This document shows, one piece after another, positions 61,473-64,000 of a DNA stretch of 64,000 bases. The stretch is from Muribaculaceae bacterium (GTDB taxonomy: Bacteria; Bacteroidota; Bacteroidia; Bacteroidales; Muribaculaceae): contig JAGATN010000019.1 in NCBI GenBank assembly GCA_017621225.1, forward strand, positions 62,001-126,000, written 5' to 3'. The translations under genes were made by a program, and so were the position numbers. Positions within the stretch are counted from its first letter, which is position 1. Every line of letters begins with the position of its first letter. Below the pieces are notes generated by a model. It was not told where the DNA came from and did no database searches. It was given only the letters and a program-made list of their open reading frames with translations.

Positions 61473-64000
61473 TCATTGATGATAAAATCTACCCATTTTG
61501 TCATACACCACCGGTTTCATATTACCCGATCTGTCAAATAGCAAAGGGTAGTCCGTGCGTCCCGGCACCGGAAAATTATTTTTCCATGAATCGCCGTCGG
61601 TTAAACCCCAGAAAGTTACGCGATCCACTATGTCGCTATGTCGATTGTACAATTCAATAAATTCAGACAATCGTTTATCCCATTTACGTTGCACTTTTTC
61701 AGGCACTCCGTTTCTATAAGGATTGAGTCTTTCCTCATAATCGGCCCTGTCGGCAATGTTCGAACTATTGTGTACGAATGGTAAAATGCTTATGTCTAAT
61801 TCGGTAGCCATTACTTTTACACCTTCTGCCGCAAAAGCAAGCATGCTTTTCTCATATTCTTCCATTGAAGGATTGATCAAGTCGGCATGTGTCTGCATTC
61901 CTATGGCGTCGATTCTCAAGCCTCTTTTCTTTAACTCACGTATGAGCGATACCACTTTTTCACGCTTATGTCTTATATCCATCGAGTAGTCGTTGTAATA
62001 TAATTCAGCGTCAGGATCGGCCTCGTGCGCATATTGAAATGCCAGCGGTATGAATTCTTCGCCAAGTATGCGATAAAAATCTGATTTTCGCCACGAACCG
62101 TTATTTTCTATGGCTTCGTTAACCACATCCCAACCCTTTACTTTGCCTTTATATCTGCTTACAACCGTGGTAATGTGATCTTTCATTCCTTTTTTCAGCA
62201 CCTCCGGCGACACCAAATTACCCTCATCGTCGTGGCAAAACCATTTTGGACATTGTGAATGCCATATCAGGCAATGTCCTATTATTTTCATATTGTTTTT
62301 GGTTCCGAAATCAATGAAATTGTCTGCATCTCTGAAGTTATATCTGTTTTCTTCGGGATGAATTGACTCTGATTTCATACAATTTTCGGCCACTATTGAG
62401 TTAAAGTTTCCCGATACTATGTTTTTTGACGTTTCGCTTCTGACATTTCGTGTGCTCATTGCCACGCCAACATAAAATTTATCGGAGAATGCCTTTGCCA
62501 AACCGTTTGGCAAAGTGTTAGGCTTATGATCATAATGGAAATAATCTATGTCTACATATCCTCCCTTTTTCTTGGTGGCATAATTGTAGATGGCAAATCT
62601 ACTCCCCATGAACAGTTTCCTATAATCATATATCATTTTAAATTCAGTTCCTATTTTAGTCCAGTTAATGCCGTCAAGACTGTAATAAAAATTTGCCTTG
62701 TCTTTTCCAACATTAAAGTCGGCATCGATACGCAGATATACTATCGGTTTATTGAGTGGTATTGACTCAAAATCTTCTCTTTTTACTTCTGTTATGTTTT
62801 TCTTGTCATCAAACTCAACTACGTTTGAACGCATCGTTATGTATTTTTTCTTACCATGGCACTCCACGTCTATTAAGCCTGAATGACCGTTGAAAGCTCC
62901 AAATCCGGCAATGTCGCCATCTTTCATTTTCGACACATCCATTTTTATGTAGCCGGAGCATTCCGGCCCTTCCATTCGTTGGCTTATGGTATTGGGTGCC
63001 TCGTATAGGTTATCCACTATTTTGGTGGTTTTTAGTCGCAGATGTCCGGGTTTGGCCGAAAGACTCCATCCGTTGTTATCGGGCACGTGATTCCATTGCC
63101 ATTGCAGTTCCAAATCCGTTTTGTCGAAATCATCGCTTTTTATTATGTTCGACTCGCACTGCTCATCAGATACTGCTTTTATCATATAAGGCACTTTTCC
63201 ATCGCCATTGCCAAGAATGGGCCATTCGTCGATCCACGTACATGGCATCAGAGTCAACACTCTGCCTACTGCTCCCCTATCTTGAAATATCATTGCTTGC
63301 CAGCTTCCGTCGGTGCAATCGAATATGCAGCCTTGCCCCACGTAGGGGAATCCGGCAAAATCAGATTCAAGTATGACCTTTTTCTCATACGGACCCTCTA
63401 TATTGTCGGCCCTGTAACATACCTGTTTTCTTTTGCCTCCTCTTGGCCATGAAATCATTAGCAAGTAATACTTGTCGTTATATTTAATGGCTCTGCTCCC
63501 TTCGAGAAGTCCGGTTTCTGTTTCGTCTCGTTCGAATATCTGTTTTTTTACGCCATTTTCTTTTATTCCCGACAAATCGGGTTCGAGTTCGCACAGTGAA
63601 CCGGTGCCGGAGTACACGTATACCCTGCCGTCATCATCGAAAAGAAGCGATGCGTCATGAAAGTGGTTGGTTCTGCTTACCAATTCCCATTTTCCCGCAG
63701 GATCGGTAGCTGAGAATATATATGAACGATACGGGTGATCGTTTGGCGAAAAAAGCACGTAAAATTTACCGTTATGATAGCGTAATGATGTAGCCCATTG
63801 ACCTCTGCCGTATACGTTGCCGTCTGTCAAATTATAGCGTGGCGTATCGTTCAGGCTATCGAATACGTAGCTTATTATTTCCCAGTCTATTAAATTTTTC
63901 GATCTCATTACGGGGCATCCCGGCATCAGGTGCATGGTGGTGCTAACCATATAATAGGTGTCGTCTACGCGTATCACGTCGGGATCGGGTACATCGGCCC
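61473..64000 (-). CDS. GH43-GH10 fusion enzyme: xylosidase/arabinofuranosidase plus endo-xylanase (5' end beyond window)
   Basis: At least 842 residues, open at the right edge, so the signal peptide lies outside. First the GH43 propeller: ADVPDPDVIRVDDTYYMVS with the catalytic Asp, the DDDGRVYVYSGTGS region and the acid Glu of ETGLLEGSRAIKYND. Next a GH43_C2-like sandwich (LRLKTTKIVDNLYEAPNTIS, YYSLDGINWTKIGTEF). From about residue 495 a complete GH10 barrel: FYVGVAMSTRN, IIGHCLIWHSQCPKWF, acid/base Glu in GWDVVNEAIENNGSW and nucleophile Glu in VMATELDISILPF, ending WGLTDGDSWKNNFPVPG. One protein thus joins exo- and endo-acting xylan hydrolases. It is co-transcribed with the GH43 downstream, giving a xylan-degradation operon that continues beyond the window. 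Confidence 0.92.
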   Translation of the reverse strand, partial: ADVPDPDVIRVDDTYYMVSTTMHLMPGCPVMRSKNLIDWEIISYVFDSLNDTPRYNLTDGNVYGRGQWATSLRYHNGKFYVLFSPNDHPYRSYIFSATDPAGKWELVSRTNHFHDASLLFDDDGRVYVYSGTGSLCELEPDLSGIKENGVKKQIFERDETETGLLEGSRAIKYNDKYYLLMISWPRGGKRKQVCYRADNIEGPYEKKVILESDFAGFPYVGQGCIFDCTDGSWQAMIFQDRGAVGRVLTLMPCTWIDEWPILGNGDGKVPYMIKAVSDEQCESNIIKSDDFDKTDLELQWQWNHVPDNNGWSLSAKPGHLRLKTTKIVDNLYEAPNTISQRMEGPECSGYIKMDVSKMKDGDIAGFGAFNGHSGLIDVECHGKKKYITMRSNVVEFDDKKNITEVKREDFESIPLNKPIVYLRIDADFNVGKDKANFYYSLDGINWTKIGTEFKMIYDYRKLFMGSRFAIYNYATKKKGGYVDIDYFHYDHKPNTLPNGLAKAFSDKFYVGVAMSTRNVRSETSKNIVSGNFNSIVAENCMKSESIHPEENRYNFRDADNFIDFGTKNNMKIIGHCLIWHSQCPKWFCHDDEGNLVSPEVLKKGMKDHITTVVSRYKGKVKGWDVVNEAIENNGSWRKSDFYRILGEEFIPLAFQYAHEADPDAELYYNDYSMDIRHKREKVVSLIRELKKRGLRIDAIGMQTHADLINPSMEEYEKSMLAFAAEGVKVMATELDISILPFVHNSSNIADRADYEERLNPYRNGVPEKVQRKWDKRLSEFIELYNRHSDIVDRVTFWGLTDGDSWKNNFPVPGRTDYPLLFDRSGNMKPVVYDKMGRFYHQ

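Overview
The window is a piece of a Bacteroidota chromosome, order Bacteroidales. Muribaculaceae (S24-7) or a close relative is my best guess. The evidence is the TAnnTTTG/TTTG-type promoters of this phylum, the gene families (PorW, PorX, PorZ, DUF3791/DUF3990, Bacteroidales-type pyruvate kinase), the many GH43/GH127/GH2/GH10 pentose-polysaccharide enzymes, and lysine- and asparagine-rich translated proteins in AT-rich islands. I saw no tRNA, rRNA, CRISPR array, integrase or SusC/SusD pair.

Layout. 1-5 kb: the tail of yidC, ferritin, a thioesterase, recF-DUF721 and pckA. 5-12.5 kb: a tight amt-gltB-gltD nitrogen-assimilation operon read leftward. 12.7-21.9 kb: carbohydrate and peptide enzymes (GH43-CBM6, GH43, GH127, DPP IV) around aroA. 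22.1-25.9 kb: an AT-rich accessory island with a structured repeat, a four-repeat exported protein next to an HNH nuclease, a transposase scrap, a DUF1016 nuclease with no ATG, and another gene scrap. 25.9-29.3 kb: a housekeeping run (epimerase, small membrane protein, aroQ, short pyk, O-methyltransferase). 29.4-31.9 kb: a transporter plus GH43 pair. 32-35.6 kb: a second accessory island with a second copy of the structured repeat, an XRE regulator, a decayed DUF3791-DUF3990-DUF3791 cassette, a GH127 relic, and an AAA ATPase preceded by three direct repeats. 35.7-44.8 kb: GH127, an AraC regulator divergent from a five-gene flavodoxin/cupin redox operon, and GH2. 44.9-57.5 kb: a metal ABC permease, then type IX secretion genes (porW, porX, porZ) mixed with tsaE, yccF, rdgB and leuS. 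57.6-64 kb: nadA, a candidate replication origin, upp, and a xylan operon whose first gene is a GH43-GH10 fusion running off the right edge.

How the parts work together. The glycosidases point to a cell that removes arabinose and xylose side groups from arabinoxylan-type glycans, with uptake by a GPH transporter feeding an intracellular GH43. PorX, PorW and PorZ suggest a working type IX secretion system, and a nearby exported flavodoxin carries a tail that looks like a type IX sorting domain.

The strongest non-obvious signals are: (1) a candidate oriC between nadA and upp, with clustered DnaA-box-like 9-mers and a sharp strand-composition switch between two genes of the same orientation; (2) two homologous ~170-nt elements, each with two interleaved helices that cannot both form as simple hairpins; (3) a DUF3990 gene that has lost its N-terminus by an internal deletion; and (4) several promoters whose -7 box lies only 6-8 nt from the start codon. 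All coordinates were read by eye. Composition statements rest on spot counts, not on a computed profile.
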